44,605 nucleotides of DNA from Alectoria sarmentosa. Its lineage: Eukaryota > Ascomycota > Lecanoromycetes > Lecanorales > Parmeliaceae. The stretch covers positions 1 to 44,605 of the forward strand of contig WOGZ01000273.1 in assembly GCA_009733775.1 (NCBI GenBank). Reading direction: 5' to 3'. The notes beneath the pieces are model-generated. The model saw nothing but the letters and a program-made list of their open reading frames with translations, was not told where the DNA came from and did no database searches. The stretch's first letter is position 1. The number at the start of each line of letters is the position of its first letter. Below are positions 23,251-33,262 of this stretch, in pieces. Both the position numbers and the translations under genes were made by a program.

Positions 23251-25400
23251 CTTTCAAGACCTCGCTTCACGATATAAACTCAATAATTTCGAAAAATACG
23301 AGTTTTTGAAAACGTTTAAACAAGATATCAAATGTTGTTATTCATGAGAGACTTATATTCATTTCGCATATCAATCTTTTAATTCATATAAATCAGATTA
23401 TTGAAAATCGTTTATTCGTAGGTTATAAATTCGAAAATATTAAATTTATTAACATAATCGATAAGAAAAACAAAAATAACGAAAATTCTCATCAAAAAAT
23501 TAAATAATAAATCACGAAGATTCGAAATAATAAGATCTTTATAATCATCAAAAATCTTTTAAATAATCTCATATTCGAGATGTTCTCGCATAATTTTTAT
23601 TTTAATAAATTTTAAAAACATCGACGAAGGGAAAGCGGCGATAGGTTTGACGATTGATGTCATAAGTTTGACAAATATCATAAACATACGCATTATAATA
23701 ACGATAGAATAAAATCTTTAAAAGCGATTAGCGATTGACGATGATCGAATATTCATTAACGATAATTAATTTAACGATTTAATCGAAATTATAAGTTCAA
23801 CGTTTGACAATATAATGATATATTATTCATTTAATGTTTTTTTCGTAACGAATATTAATATAAAAAAACGTTAACGTTTATTTAAAAATTCGTGAGCTTT
23901 AATTTTCTTTTCGAGATTCACGAAATGAAAACGTTTTTCGATGAAATGTATATCGTTAATGCGAATAATTTTCTTTTTGATTAAATTATAAAGGCGAAAA
24001 ATAAATTCGTTTTCATAATTTAAAAAAATACATTTCTCGCTTTTATTTATAAGTTTCTTTTAAATACGTTTTAAAACGTAAACGATAAAGTTAATGATAC
24101 GCAAATGAGAAAGAATAAATTTGCGATGATAAAAAATTTCGAAAAATGTGACGATGATTTTAATGTTAAAAGAACGCATCGTCAAATAATTAATTATAAT
24201 TATTATTTCAAATTAAAAGAATTTGTTAAGGTTGAAACTTAACAAGATTAAATGAATTTTATTTATCAAAATTTAATCAAATCGCTCGACGGCTTTATTT
24301 ATTTCGAAATTATTTATAATAATGAATTTTTATTTGATGCTCGCCTGAATGAGACATTTAAAAAAAATCTTATTAATATATTCGTTTTCATTATCAAGAC
24401 GAATACGATTAATTCGATAATCGCGAAATTTCAAATAAATTTTAAAACGCAAAAATATGATAAAGATCTCACTTTTATGACGAATATAATAAATCTCAAA
24501 ATAATAAATAAAATCGTTTTTGAACATTATAAAATATTTATAATCGTTAAAATTAATGAGAATCAAAGGCTTAATAAGATCGTTATAAATAAATTCGCTC
24601 GATAAAATATCGAGCGTTATAAACGAATTATGAAAAATCGTCTTTTAACGATCCATTATATAATATTCGCAAATGTATTTCTCGATAATGTCTTTGAAGA
24701 AATTCATATTCATAACGATATTAAGAAGTTTATTAAGATTTTATTAATTTAAATAACTCATACGAGCATATTATAATTGATAAATCGAATTCGAAAAAAC
24801 GTTATAAACGATCAAAACATTATTGTCTTTTCATAAATTCAAAAAGAATAAATCGCGATTTCGCGTATCGATTAACGTTATATTATTTTAAATTAAAATA
24901 TAATCTTTTTTATGAAAGGCGATTTCAATGTCGATATTTAAAAGTTTTTTAATCGATAAAAGATTGACGCTCATATCGGGCACGTGTAAAACATTAAAAA
25001 TTATTAAAATAACGCGTTTATTATTAACATTATAATCAAGATTAATGATATTGTAAATAAAAGATTAAATTTTAACGCCTTTAATGTCTTTAATAAATCG
25101 AAATTGAATTTTGATATAAATAATAAATATCGAATGATCGATAAAAAAATGATAAATGTAATCAAAATTTATCATAATTCGAATATCGAGATTCATAAAA
25201 TTAACGAACGATAAACGTTTATTCAAGTTCAAATTCGTTATTAAATTAATAAAATTCTCATTTTGATTTACTTAATTGATTATATTCAAAATGTTAAAAT
25301 CATTCGATATGAAATTCGAATGACTTTAATCGTTCAATTCGTTTAAAAATGTTATATGAACATAAAAATAATCGTTTTTTCCTAAAATATACGTTATATT
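23250..25400 (-). pseudogene. Copia protease and integrase ghost (element D)
   Basis: The minus frame 24566-24330 reads YKYFIMFKNDFIYYFEIYY, RFKIYLKFRDYRINRI and RLDNENEYINKIFFKCLIQASIK, the integrase core with both Asp regions. Upstream (25160-24900) the protease and VLHV-type linker match A's 10620-10860. The segment near 24385 is the intact form of the site that B occupies in A. Confidence 0.85.
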
Positions 25401-26640
25401 GACGTTGAAATAATTATTTTTCTTTAAAGCGGAGGCGTTAAATAACGCTTTTTCGATGCGTTTACATTTAACATTTAAGACATTAATGTTTATGTGAATG
25501 ATATCGATTTACGTCTTTTTCTTCTTTTTTTATTCATTTATGAATTTTTTAAATTTCAAATGCGAGAATTTAATTCAACATTTAACGAGAAGATGTTTGA
25601 ACTTGTGATCAACGATTTTATAAAAAATATAAATTTCGCGATTGATGAAATTAAAGTCGTCGAAATCGCTTTTAACGAATTGTTTATTTTTATCATTATC
25701 ATTGCGATAAATGAGCATAATGATATTATTCTTTTTAATTATGAATATACGACGCTTTTTATTCATTACGTCGTGAATAATCAAATCGAATTTGATTGCA
25801 TTCGAATTATAAAATATATAAATTTAAATATAAATTATTATAAAGATATCATAAACTTCGTCGAATTTCATAAAAAAGAGTTAAATAAAATAAGATTTCG
25901 ATAATAATAAGAAATCGTTTAAATTAACAATTTCGACGTTAATTTTGCGAAAATCCTTTTCGTATTAACGAACGCTCTTTTTGAAATTGATGTTAATGTT
26001 ATATAATTGACGCACAAGCTCGATGTAAAATTCAGAATTCATAAATTTATAATAAACATCGATAACGTTTAACATAATTTAAGGATTCTTATTATGTTTT
26101 TTGATAAATTGACGCTCAACGTAATCAAAACGTTAACGAATAATCACATAAACTTTAAATTTAATGATGTTAATAAAAAATTGAAAATTATTCAACATTA
26201 ATCAATCGTTGATATTTTCGCTTCATTTGATATATTTGATGATGAATTTTAAAACGATAATAAAGGTCAAAGGAAAATTGTCTTCATCATTCGTAAAGAT
26301 ATTTTCAATAACATTTTGAGCGTTAAATTCAATCATCGATATCGGGAGAGATAAATGAAAAAATGTAAAAGGTTGATAATAATAACGAGAGTAACGAAGA
26401 TAAGAGTTCTTTTATTACGATTAAAAACGAATCGAAAATATCGTTTTAAAAAATGTCATTTTGAAAAAACGTCGAAATGAACGAGTCTGATGATAATTTA
26501 AAGAACAATTCGAACGTTATTTTCAAGAGAATTAATAAACGAAGCCGTTTGTTTTTAACACGCAAATTAAAGATTTTAATATCGTTTGAGACGTTAAATG
26601 ATTTCTCGTTGATTTCAAAATCGTTATCGCATAACGATAA
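25400..26640 (-). pseudogene. Gag ghost (element D)
   Basis: This is the mirror image of A's gag. The minus frame 25784-25575 reads MNKKRRIFIIKKNNIIM and NREIYIFYKIVDHKFKHL, matching A at 10006-10230. The longer plus-strand open frame at 25494-25904 is the antisense shadow; A has the same shadow on its minus strand. Confidence 0.75.
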
Positions 26641-27647
26641 TGTGAAAAAAATGAAAAAAATGCTTTATTAATCTTCGTTAAAGTCGTTTAAATCTTTATC
26701 GATATCAATCAATTATTGTCGTTATATTTCAAAATTTTATAATAATAACGAAAAGTGCTTATGTGAAAATTGACGATAAATTTAAACGATAATATTATTA
26801 TAAAATGAAGTTAATAATATGAAAAATTTGATTTTAAATTTAATGATAAAGGTTGAATTCGATTAAAATTGTATTAAATGCAATTATAAACGTATAAACC
26901 TTTTTGAAGAATTCGTATTTTTCTTATATTGTTCAATTAAAAATTCGAATTTAAAATATTCGCTTTAACGATTATTATCATGAGATTAAAATTAATTAAA
27001 TTTTATAATCACGATAATAGGATGCTGTCGATAACGAATAAAAAATTCGATAATAAGATTTCAATCTTTTTTTTCAAGAGATTTTTGAGATCAAAACGTC
27101 AATTTTGACATATAAAATTTGTTATTTTTGATTTCAAATAAGCTTTTAAGCGTTTAAATGATAATGAAATCAACTTTGAATTATTTCAAATGATAATCAA
27201 ATTGATAATAAAGTTGATATTCAATTATTTAATTTGTTTTATTGATTCGATACATCGTTGAAAATGTATGTTCTCAATTTAATAAAATGTCATAAAAATA
27301 AAAGCGCATTCTTTTCTTTATTTAATGTGTTTCATATAAAGAAATTAATAATATTATAAAGGTTTTATCATAATTCGATCGCACGATTGCAAATCGTATG
27401 CGACTTCGATTAAAAGTGAATAATTTCGATTTGTCGTGAATTGAAAGACTTTTAATTTTCGAATTTTGAATCATAATCGCTTAAATCAAGGATCATTTTG
27501 CAAATAAAAATTATTTATTTTAAAAAGATTGATTAAATAAAGACCTTTATAATTAATTACCTCATTACGATGAGCATAAAATGTTTAAAAACAATTATAA
27601 TCATAATAATAAATAAATAGGTTATATTTATAACGATCGTTGAGCAA
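26641..27647 (-). other. 5' leader of element D
   Basis: This is the reverse complement of A's leader without the hAT-like insertion. The empty hAT target lies near 27425-27440 (TGTCGTGAATTGAAAGAC). No coding frame is seen. Confidence 0.7.
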
Positions 27648-27663
27648 ACTCGGATTCATAATT
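27648..27663 (-). promoter_or_regulatory. Primer-binding site of element D
   Basis: Directly inside the 5' LTR the minus strand reads AATTATGAATCCGAG. This is TTATGAG with its last G changed to A, so it is a mutated match to the initiator tRNA-Met anticodon loop, as in A. Confidence 0.65.
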
Positions 27664-27788
27664 TATGAAAATATGATATAAAACACTTAATTATATTACT
27701 TTAAAAGTGCTACGAAGGAAAGTGCGATCTATGTTACGAACGCATGCGCCCGTGTCACGTGATTTATCACGTGACCTGAATTTCGACA
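27664..27788 (-). repeat. 5' LTR of element D (125 bp)
   Basis: In the plus view it runs from TATGAAAATATG (TG ancestral) to CTGAATTTCGACA. On the minus strand it starts TGTCGAAATTCAGG. It retains the best copy of the LTR promoter half: two CACGTG boxes and a CGCATGCG palindrome. Confidence 0.95.
27741..27773 (-). promoter_or_regulatory. CGCATGCG palindrome and twin CACGTG boxes in the LTR
   Basis: CGCATGCG at 27741-27748 is followed by CACGTG at 27756-27761 and 27768-27773, 12 bases apart. CACGTG is the usual site of bHLH factors (Pho4/Cbf1 type in fungi). The position upstream of the likely transcription start in U3 suits an enhancer. The second box is lost in the other D LTR (CATATG). Confidence 0.55.
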
Positions 27789-27793
27789 TTTTT

Positions 27794-28960
27794 TCGACAA
27801 TTTCGATTCGAAATTAGATATAAATTTGATAAGAATCACATAATGTTAAATGTCTTATCGCGTTTAACTTCGATAAAGCCTTTTACAATGCCAAAAGATT
27901 ATTCGAAACTCGACGCTTTTCATATTGATTACAATTATTCCTTTACGTAAATATAAATAAATAACATTTTTCGTGCTCATTTAACAAATGCTTATATCAA
28001 AAACGATAAATAAACAAAAATAATCAAAGTCCTTGAAAATAAAATTATTATAAAAAAGAAATTCGATAATAACGAGATTATTAAGTTATCTTTTGTTCGC
28101 GAGAAAGTAGATCTCATTTTTCATATCGATAAGTTTATAAATTTAAAACGTTTATACATATTTTAATTTATTATTAAAAAAATGTTCGACATTGCTCATA
28201 ACGAAGGTCATTTTGATTTTAAAAAATGTTACGAAATCATATCGAAATCGTGATATATTTATGATTTAACACGTTTATTATAAAAATATATTAAACATTG
28301 CCCTTAATGTTTGATTTTTCAAATTTATCGATATCATTTTTATAACGCTCTTTAATTTATTCAAAACTTATTTATTTCATTTTATACATTAATGTTTGAT
28401 TTTATTATGATATTATCTTTATTCGAAGACTTCGATTATATTATATTAATAATTAACAAATTCACGAAGAGAATTATAACGATATTTGATAAATTAACAT
28501 AAAAAGCAACGAATTGAATTATTATATTATTAAATCGTTTTAATATAATAGATTGGGGTTTATTAATGATTCTTTTCATCGATCGCGATTTAAAATTTTT
28601 AATTGAATTATAAGAAGTTATCTTTAAACGATTGAGAGTCGATTTATCATATTTAACGATATATTATTTTCAGATTAATGATAATAATAAACGCATCAAT
28701 TAAATTATTGAGATCGCTTTACGTTTTTATATTCATATTTTTAATAAATTTATCAATTAATTAAAAATGTTATCACATTTATAAACATTTTTCAACAATT
28801 TATCATCATCGATAATGACGAAGACTTTTAATGAATTAATATACGAATTCAAATTCAATAAATCATTAAACTTAATAATTACAATAAATTTATTATAACA
28901 ATTTAAATTTGTTAAAATCGACGTTATTAATGTTATTAGCTTTGCGCAAATAAATTAAAA
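27794..28960 (+). pseudogene. RNase H C-terminus and integrase ghost of element C
   Basis: The frame resumes RQFRFEIRYKFDKNHIM (family FLRQFxLxVRHKPGKxHIVPDALSRL). Integrase follows: FDIAHNEGHFDFKKCYEIISKS*YIYDLTRLL (HHCC zinc domain, H-X4-H kept), KHCP*CLIFQ, then FDYI...INKFTKRI (first Asp region), and a WGLPKVIxSDRD zone with stops near 28550. Gypsy integrase inserts the DNA copy into the chromosome. Confidence 0.88.
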
Positions 28961-29129
28961 GTTTTATTATAATCGTTATTATCAATTTATATATTTTAAA
29001 AGAAATAATAAAACCTTTTTTAAATTACATTATAATTATTTTATTTTAATTGTTAACGTTAAATTTAATTAATAATATGTGAGATTTTTCGAAATATTCG
29101 ATAAAATAAACAAACAAGCTTATCGTTTA

Positions 29130-29450
29130 AATATATCATTTTATTAACGTATGCATTTTATGTTTTCATTTACTCAATTAAAATCATCGTTAAAATTTAA
29201 TCCTTTTCGACATTTAATATTTAAACATTCGAAATTGATATTTGTTAAAAATGATATTAAGGAATTGAAATTATATATATTAGAAAGGTTATTAAATAAA
29301 CGTGTTTGTTATAAAGATAAGAGAGAATCGATAAAGTATTTGATGAGATGATAAGATTATAAATCGAAATTCGATACGTGATATAACGTCAAATATTTGA
29401 ATAATGTTATGAATTTAATATAAGAATATAAAGTAAAAATGATATCGTCG
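29130..29450 (+). pseudogene. Chromodomain ghost of element C
   Basis: The open frame 29151-29351 begins near the integrase C-terminus (HFMFSFTQLKSSLKFNPF; family HPVFSVxxLK) and runs into LYILERLLNKRVCYKDKRESIKYLMR*, then YKSEFDT*YNVKYLNN. This is a chromodomain (family xEVExLLxxR...YLVRWxGYxxxxxTW) that would tether integration to histone-marked chromatin. Confidence 0.85.
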
Positions 29451-29951
29451 TAAGGTATGGTTATCATAGCATCTTCGTTATTTTCGTTATCTTTATTATA
29501 AAATCATTTTATTATTATAACATCTTTTATGAAAACATTTTCGTAACAATTTTTGCAATAATCTTTCGCAATCGAGCCTTCATTATCAAAATCTTTTATA
29601 AAACAATATGTTATCATCATCAAAATATTTGTTATGATAATTACGTCATCAAACATTGCGTCAATAACATCAAAACCTTATCGAAATTAACGCTTATTAT
29701 TATAATAACTTTATCGATCAAATAATAATTTACGTTAAGTCGATATCTTTTCGATTTAGCAAAAAAAAATTTTAAAGTTATAATAACACGACGACATTAT
29801 TAAAAACTTTCGTGATTATGATAATAAATATGTGAATTAAAACTTTCCGTAATGAGTTATTATTATTATAAATCGATCGTTATTTGCTTTAAATCTGTTT
29901 AAGATATACGTATTTAACGAGATCATTATGTATTCTTTTTGTTTATAACGA
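29451..29951 (+). other. Tail and 3' non-coding part of element C
   Basis: Low-complexity ATCATTATAATAACATC words suggest a former Ser/Pro/Val-rich C-terminal tail. A RYLFDLAKKNFK-like scrap near 29740 may be the basic RRSARLAKK-type end seen in related elements. No frame is certain. No polypurine tract is evident just before the LTR at 29952. Confidence 0.45.
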
Positions 29952-30142
29952 TGTTATTATGATGTTAAACATTTATCTAACGAGCAATTATCTTGTTAAA
30001 ATATATGTCTCGCTTAATAGTTGTACTTGTTTAATAAATACCTTATTAAGCGTATAACTTGACAAACACATATGTAATTAATTTCTAATAGAAAGAATCA
30101 ACTAACTTACACACCACCAACGAATGTCCATATTACCTTACA
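29952..30142 (+). repeat. 3' LTR of element C (191 bp)
   Basis: It runs from TGTTATTATGATGTTAAAC to CATATTACCTTACA and equals the 5' LTR in length without gaps. It is more AT-mutated over its first half, but less so at its 3' end (ACACCACCAACGAATGTCC), so the two LTRs have mutated independently. Confidence 0.92.
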
Positions 30143-30147
30143 ATAAC

Positions 30148-31010
30148 TTTTTCAAAAACGTTATCAAAACATTTAAATCATCTTAAAAAAATGTTCACCT
30201 TTTTTCGTCAGAGAAGAATCAACCTTAATCTTAAAAAATCATTTTTGAAATATTCTTTCGTGATTCTTTTTAAACAACGAGTCGATTTTTTGAACCTGTT
30301 CACATTCGAGAAAAAACTTATTATTATTATAACATTTCGTTTTTCAAAAACATTACGACAATTGAAGACTTTTTTAAAACTCATCGATTGATTTCGATTA
30401 TTTATATTCAAATATATTCAACGGGCAAATCCTTTATAACAAAAAAAAACGAATTTTATTAAGAAAATATTTAAAAAATCAAAGAATTATTCTCAAAAAC
30501 GTTAATTCGATATTGCGTTTTATGAATTTATCGAAATAAAAATTCGAGCTTTCAAGAATCTTTAAAAAACATTTTTCAACCTTATTTTTTTGATATATTT
30601 CGATCTTAATCGTTATTTTTATATCGATCTAAATACTTTTAAGAAATGAGAATTCGTTATCATAATTTATTATATAATCGACGATTTTAACGAATCTTTT
30701 CCGCGCATAAATGTATAATCGATTATATTTATTAATAAAATGTTTAATCAAACGAAATAAAATTATTAATTTATAAAATTGAAAATTGTCGAAATAATTT
30801 AAATAATCAAAAAGATACGACATATAATGAAATTTATTAAAAAATCGCTTATAATAATATATATCGATCACTTTATTATCGTATTAATATCTCGATAAAT
30901 TAATCTCATTATCTCAAATATTGATAAACTTAATTTACGCCTGATGCGTGTTTTTTAATATTTATCGATGTTTAACCTTTTCGTGCGTTATAAAATAAAA
31001 AAAACGAACA
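30148..31010 (+). pseudogene. RT C-terminus and RNase H ghost of element B
   Basis: The frame continues from KAYINNM across the C insertion as TFSKTLSKHLNHLKKMFTFF (family YSxSxxEHLxHLRxVF). It goes on LNLKKSFLKYSFVILFKQRVDF and FRFSKTLRQLKTFLKLID, clear RT thumb motifs, then RNase H: KMFNQTK*NY*, IIKKIRHIM, IIIYIDHF, and LRLMRVF*YLSMFNLFVRYK. The stops are at Trp codons. Confidence 0.88.
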
Positions 31011-31369
31011 TCGTTTTTAATGTTTTATCACGTTTTTTAAGAAATTTTATTATAATATTAAAAAACGATTCGAAAATATTAAAAATTTTATATAAACAAG
31101 CAATGAAAGTTATTGAGTAAAACTTTTATTTTATAAAAAAAAATTATCTTCTAAAAAAGCGAAATTATTTGTTATTTATTATATTATTTTCATAAAAATG
31201 TTTAACGATTTCAAATCACGTTTCATTTTTGAATATATTAAGAATAAATAATGAAATAAGATTCTCGAAATAATTCGAAAAATTATGAAAAAAATTGTTT
31301 CAAATCAATTTGAGAAGATCTTATAACCTTTATAAAAACTTGTTATTTCACGACCTTTATAAGGTTTTA

Positions 31370-32330
31370 TCATTGCAGAAGAAATCCCATCGCAATAAAT
31401 CTTCGATTCTCATTTCGAAGATTTCGTCGATAATCGATTAAATCTTCGATTTAAAGTTCGAAATGAATTGATTTATTATACGAATTTTCATAATAATCGA
31501 AAAAGATTATATATTTTTAATGTATTAAAAAAAGAAATTTTCGAATTAATTTATAATTATCAGCATTATAAAGGATTTCATAAAACGTATAATCGAATTA
31601 TGAATTTTATTTATATTCGACACTTATCGAAACATCTTTGAATATATATAAATTATTATTCGAAATGTAAATTAAATCAAATTAAGCGTTATAAATTTTA
31701 TGAGAATATAATTCTCATTAATAAATCGAAAATCTCATTTCACATTATAATTATGAATTTCATAATCGCGTTTTCGCTGATAATAAACGATTTCGACAAT
31801 TTATTTATAATAATAAATAAATTTTTTAAAAAAATCTTATTAACATTTAAAAAGATTATTTACATTATTACGAAATGAATTAATATTCTTTTTATAAATC
31901 TTATATAACAAAAATAAATTTTTTTTTATGTCACAATAAATGATAAAAATTCGAAATTTATATTAGATTTATAATAAACGATCTTTTACAAATTGAAAAT
32001 GAAAATTCTTATTTTAATGATTTATTATTTTTAAATGAATGAATAATTCGAGCGTATAAATCAAATTATAAAAATCGCGTTTCGATATTTCATTATAATC
32101 AATCTCGATGTTAATTAAACATTCATTTTTTCGTATTTTATAAATAATTTGAATAATTTCAAAAATCAATTTATTGAAATATCATCGAACGAAATTCTTT
32201 ACGAATTTAATGTTTATAACATATTCGAATTACTTATTAAATTATCATAAAAGAATTTTAATTATTTATGATAAATGAAGCGAGAGCAAGTTAAAGATGT
32301 TATTACATTCACAAATATTTTTATAAAAAC
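31370..32330 (+). pseudogene. Integrase ghost of element B
   Basis: Pieces include DYIFLMY*KKKFSN, a YQHYKGFHKTYNRIMNFIYIRHLSKHL zinc-domain block (H-X3-H and later CxxC remnant NYYSKCKLNQIK), then an MNFIIAFS...NDFDNLFIIINKF segment around the first catalytic Asp. The arrangement matches C's integrase. Several frame changes occur. Confidence 0.75.
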
Positions 32331-32469
32331 CTATTATAATAAATCTTATACGATTTTGAAATTAACATATGATAATATGATATATTTGCGTTTATATCAT
32401 AAATACGAAATATTAAATCTTAATAATCGAAAATTATATTATTAAAAAGTCGATTCGTTTCAAATTCTC

Positions 32470-32952
32470 GAAAAAATGAGATCTCTCATTTATCGTCTGA
32501 AATTTTCTTTAATCATAAAGATTCATTTTATTATATCGATAATTCAATTAAAATCTGCTTCGAATAATAATTCGTATAAACGTTTTCATAATACGAATCC
32601 TCTTCTCGTAAAAGAAAAAGTCGAAAAAAACGTCGATTTCGAATTTGCTTTCAAATATAAGTTTTATAAAATCAAACGATTTTTAAAACGACGTAATATC
32701 GAAAGAAATATCATATATTTAATCAAATGAAAAAACTATAATAACGAACATAATGTTTAATACTCCGTATATGCACTTCAAAAAATTCAAAATCTCATAA
32801 ACGAATATGATGTTACGATCGTCGAACAAAACTTAAAGAAACGAAATCATTTTCGCAAAAAACTATAAATTATCGATTTCGATAAATTTAAAAATATTTC
32901 TATTAAAAAGCGAGGACGTTCACGAAAAAAAACCAATCTCAGATCGGTCTAA
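32470..32952 (+). pseudogene. Chromodomain with two AT-hooks, C-terminus of B Pol
   Basis: One frame runs from 32476 to a terminal TAA at 32950 with RIP-type stops only. It begins with the integrase C-terminal FSLIIKIHFIISIIQLK (family PVMxIHPVVSIxQLE). It then gives FYKIKRFLKRRNIERNIIYLIK*KNYNNEHNV*YS, a chromodomain with both aromatic-cage Trp codons now stops. Two basic motifs follow: KKRNHFRKKL (32836-32862) and KKRGRSRKK (32905-32931). Both reduce to the AT-hook core K-R-G-R-P-R-K when GGT CGT CCT to AAT CAT TTT and CCA to TCA changes are considered. Confidence 0.75.
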
Positions 32953-33108
32953 GAATGCTTACTACCGAACTTTTAATTCCATAAAACATTACGAAAGGAA
33001 GTTCTTGAGGAAGTTCTCGAAAACGGGTTTTCGAAATAGATTTTCGTGATGCCTTTGCTTATACCTCTGCCACAGCGAGAGCGCTGGTTTCTTGTTTTCT
33101 GTTGGCAT
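32953..33108 (+). other. Little-mutated 3' non-coding end of B
   Basis: The stretch has balanced composition (CTCTGCCACAGCGAGAGCGC) and lies between the Pol stop and the 3' LTR. It has no clear polypurine tract; the bases just before the LTR are pyrimidine-rich. Open frames over this piece on both strands extend into the LTR and are not genes. Confidence 0.6.
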
Positions 33109-33257
33109 TGTTACGGATATCTTTGGCAAGAAAGGAACGGAGATGGCGGAGATAATGCCTTGACAAATATGTTTACAAGAACAGAATTCTCCATAGCTTT
33201 CTCGATAATAAATCTTACACTCACAATCAGAATTCTTCGAGCATAGCTCCCTTAACA
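33109..33257 (+). repeat. 3' LTR of element B (149 bp)
   Basis: It starts TGTTACGGATATC and ends GCTCCCTTAACA, the intact form of the LTR. TATAT at 33258-33262 repeats the left flank. No RIP-type change can be inferred in it relative to the left copy. Confidence 0.95.
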
Positions 33258-33262
33258 TATAT

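Larger units (their letters stand above)
20594..27788 (-). mobile_element. Element D: copia retrotransposon, full length, innermost layer
   Basis: D is 7195 bp with 125-bp LTRs at each end and a TTTTT duplication (20589-20593 and 27789-27793). D plus one duplication is 7200 bases, and subtraction restores C's RNase H frame without loss of a codon. From right to left it holds the 5' LTR, primer-binding site, leader, gag, protease, integrase, RT, RNase H, about 1.1 kb of untranslated sequence and the 3' LTR. It is the only uninterrupted copy in the window and served as the reference for A. Stops in all domains make it inactive. Confidence 0.95.
15705..30142 (+). mobile_element. Element C: gypsy chromovirus, host of D
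   Basis: LTRs of exactly 191 bp lie at 15705-15895 and 29952-30142. The flanks ATGAT (15700-15704) and ATAAC (30143-30147) differ by two transitions, so a mutated 5-bp duplication fits. Removing C plus one duplication (14,443 bases) puts B's RT back in frame: phase 1 before, phase 2 after. Without D the element is about 7.2 kb. Order: Gag, C2HC finger, protease, RT, RNase H (split by D), integrase, chromodomain. Confidence 0.92.
11435..33257 (+). mobile_element. Element B: Ty3/gypsy element with chromodomain and AT-hooks, host of C
   Basis: Two 149-bp LTRs (11435-11583 and 33109-33257) differ at 8 sites, all G-to-A or C-to-T in the left copy. They are flanked by TATAT duplications (11430-11434 and 33258-33262). 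The unoccupied target is visible in D near 24385. After removing C (15705-30142) and one duplication copy, B is about 7.4 kb. Order: leader, Gag, C2HC finger, proline heptads, protease, RT, RNase H, integrase, chromodomain, AT-hooks, which is the gypsy order with integrase after RT. Numerous stops at Trp codons make it inactive. Confidence 0.92.

Noticed and set aside
25494..25904. A 136-codon plus-strand open frame, with a similar minus-strand one at 9907-10212; at first a candidate conserved gene.
   Set aside because: Both are antisense to the copia gag of D and A. RIP removes stops' complement unevenly and leaves long antisense frames; the Gag motifs are on the other strand.
33046..33246. 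A plus-strand open frame over the same LTR.
   Set aside because: It overlaps the antisense frame and the LTR; neither has independent support.
32989..33258. An open frame on the minus strand encoding a Cys-rich 89-residue product, with a shorter copy at 11402-11584; it looks like a small secreted protein or effector.
   Set aside because: Its first 48 or so codons lie in the B LTR, which explains the duplication, and the rest in the non-coding 3' end of B. There is no signal peptide. The frame is open only because this DNA escaped RIP.
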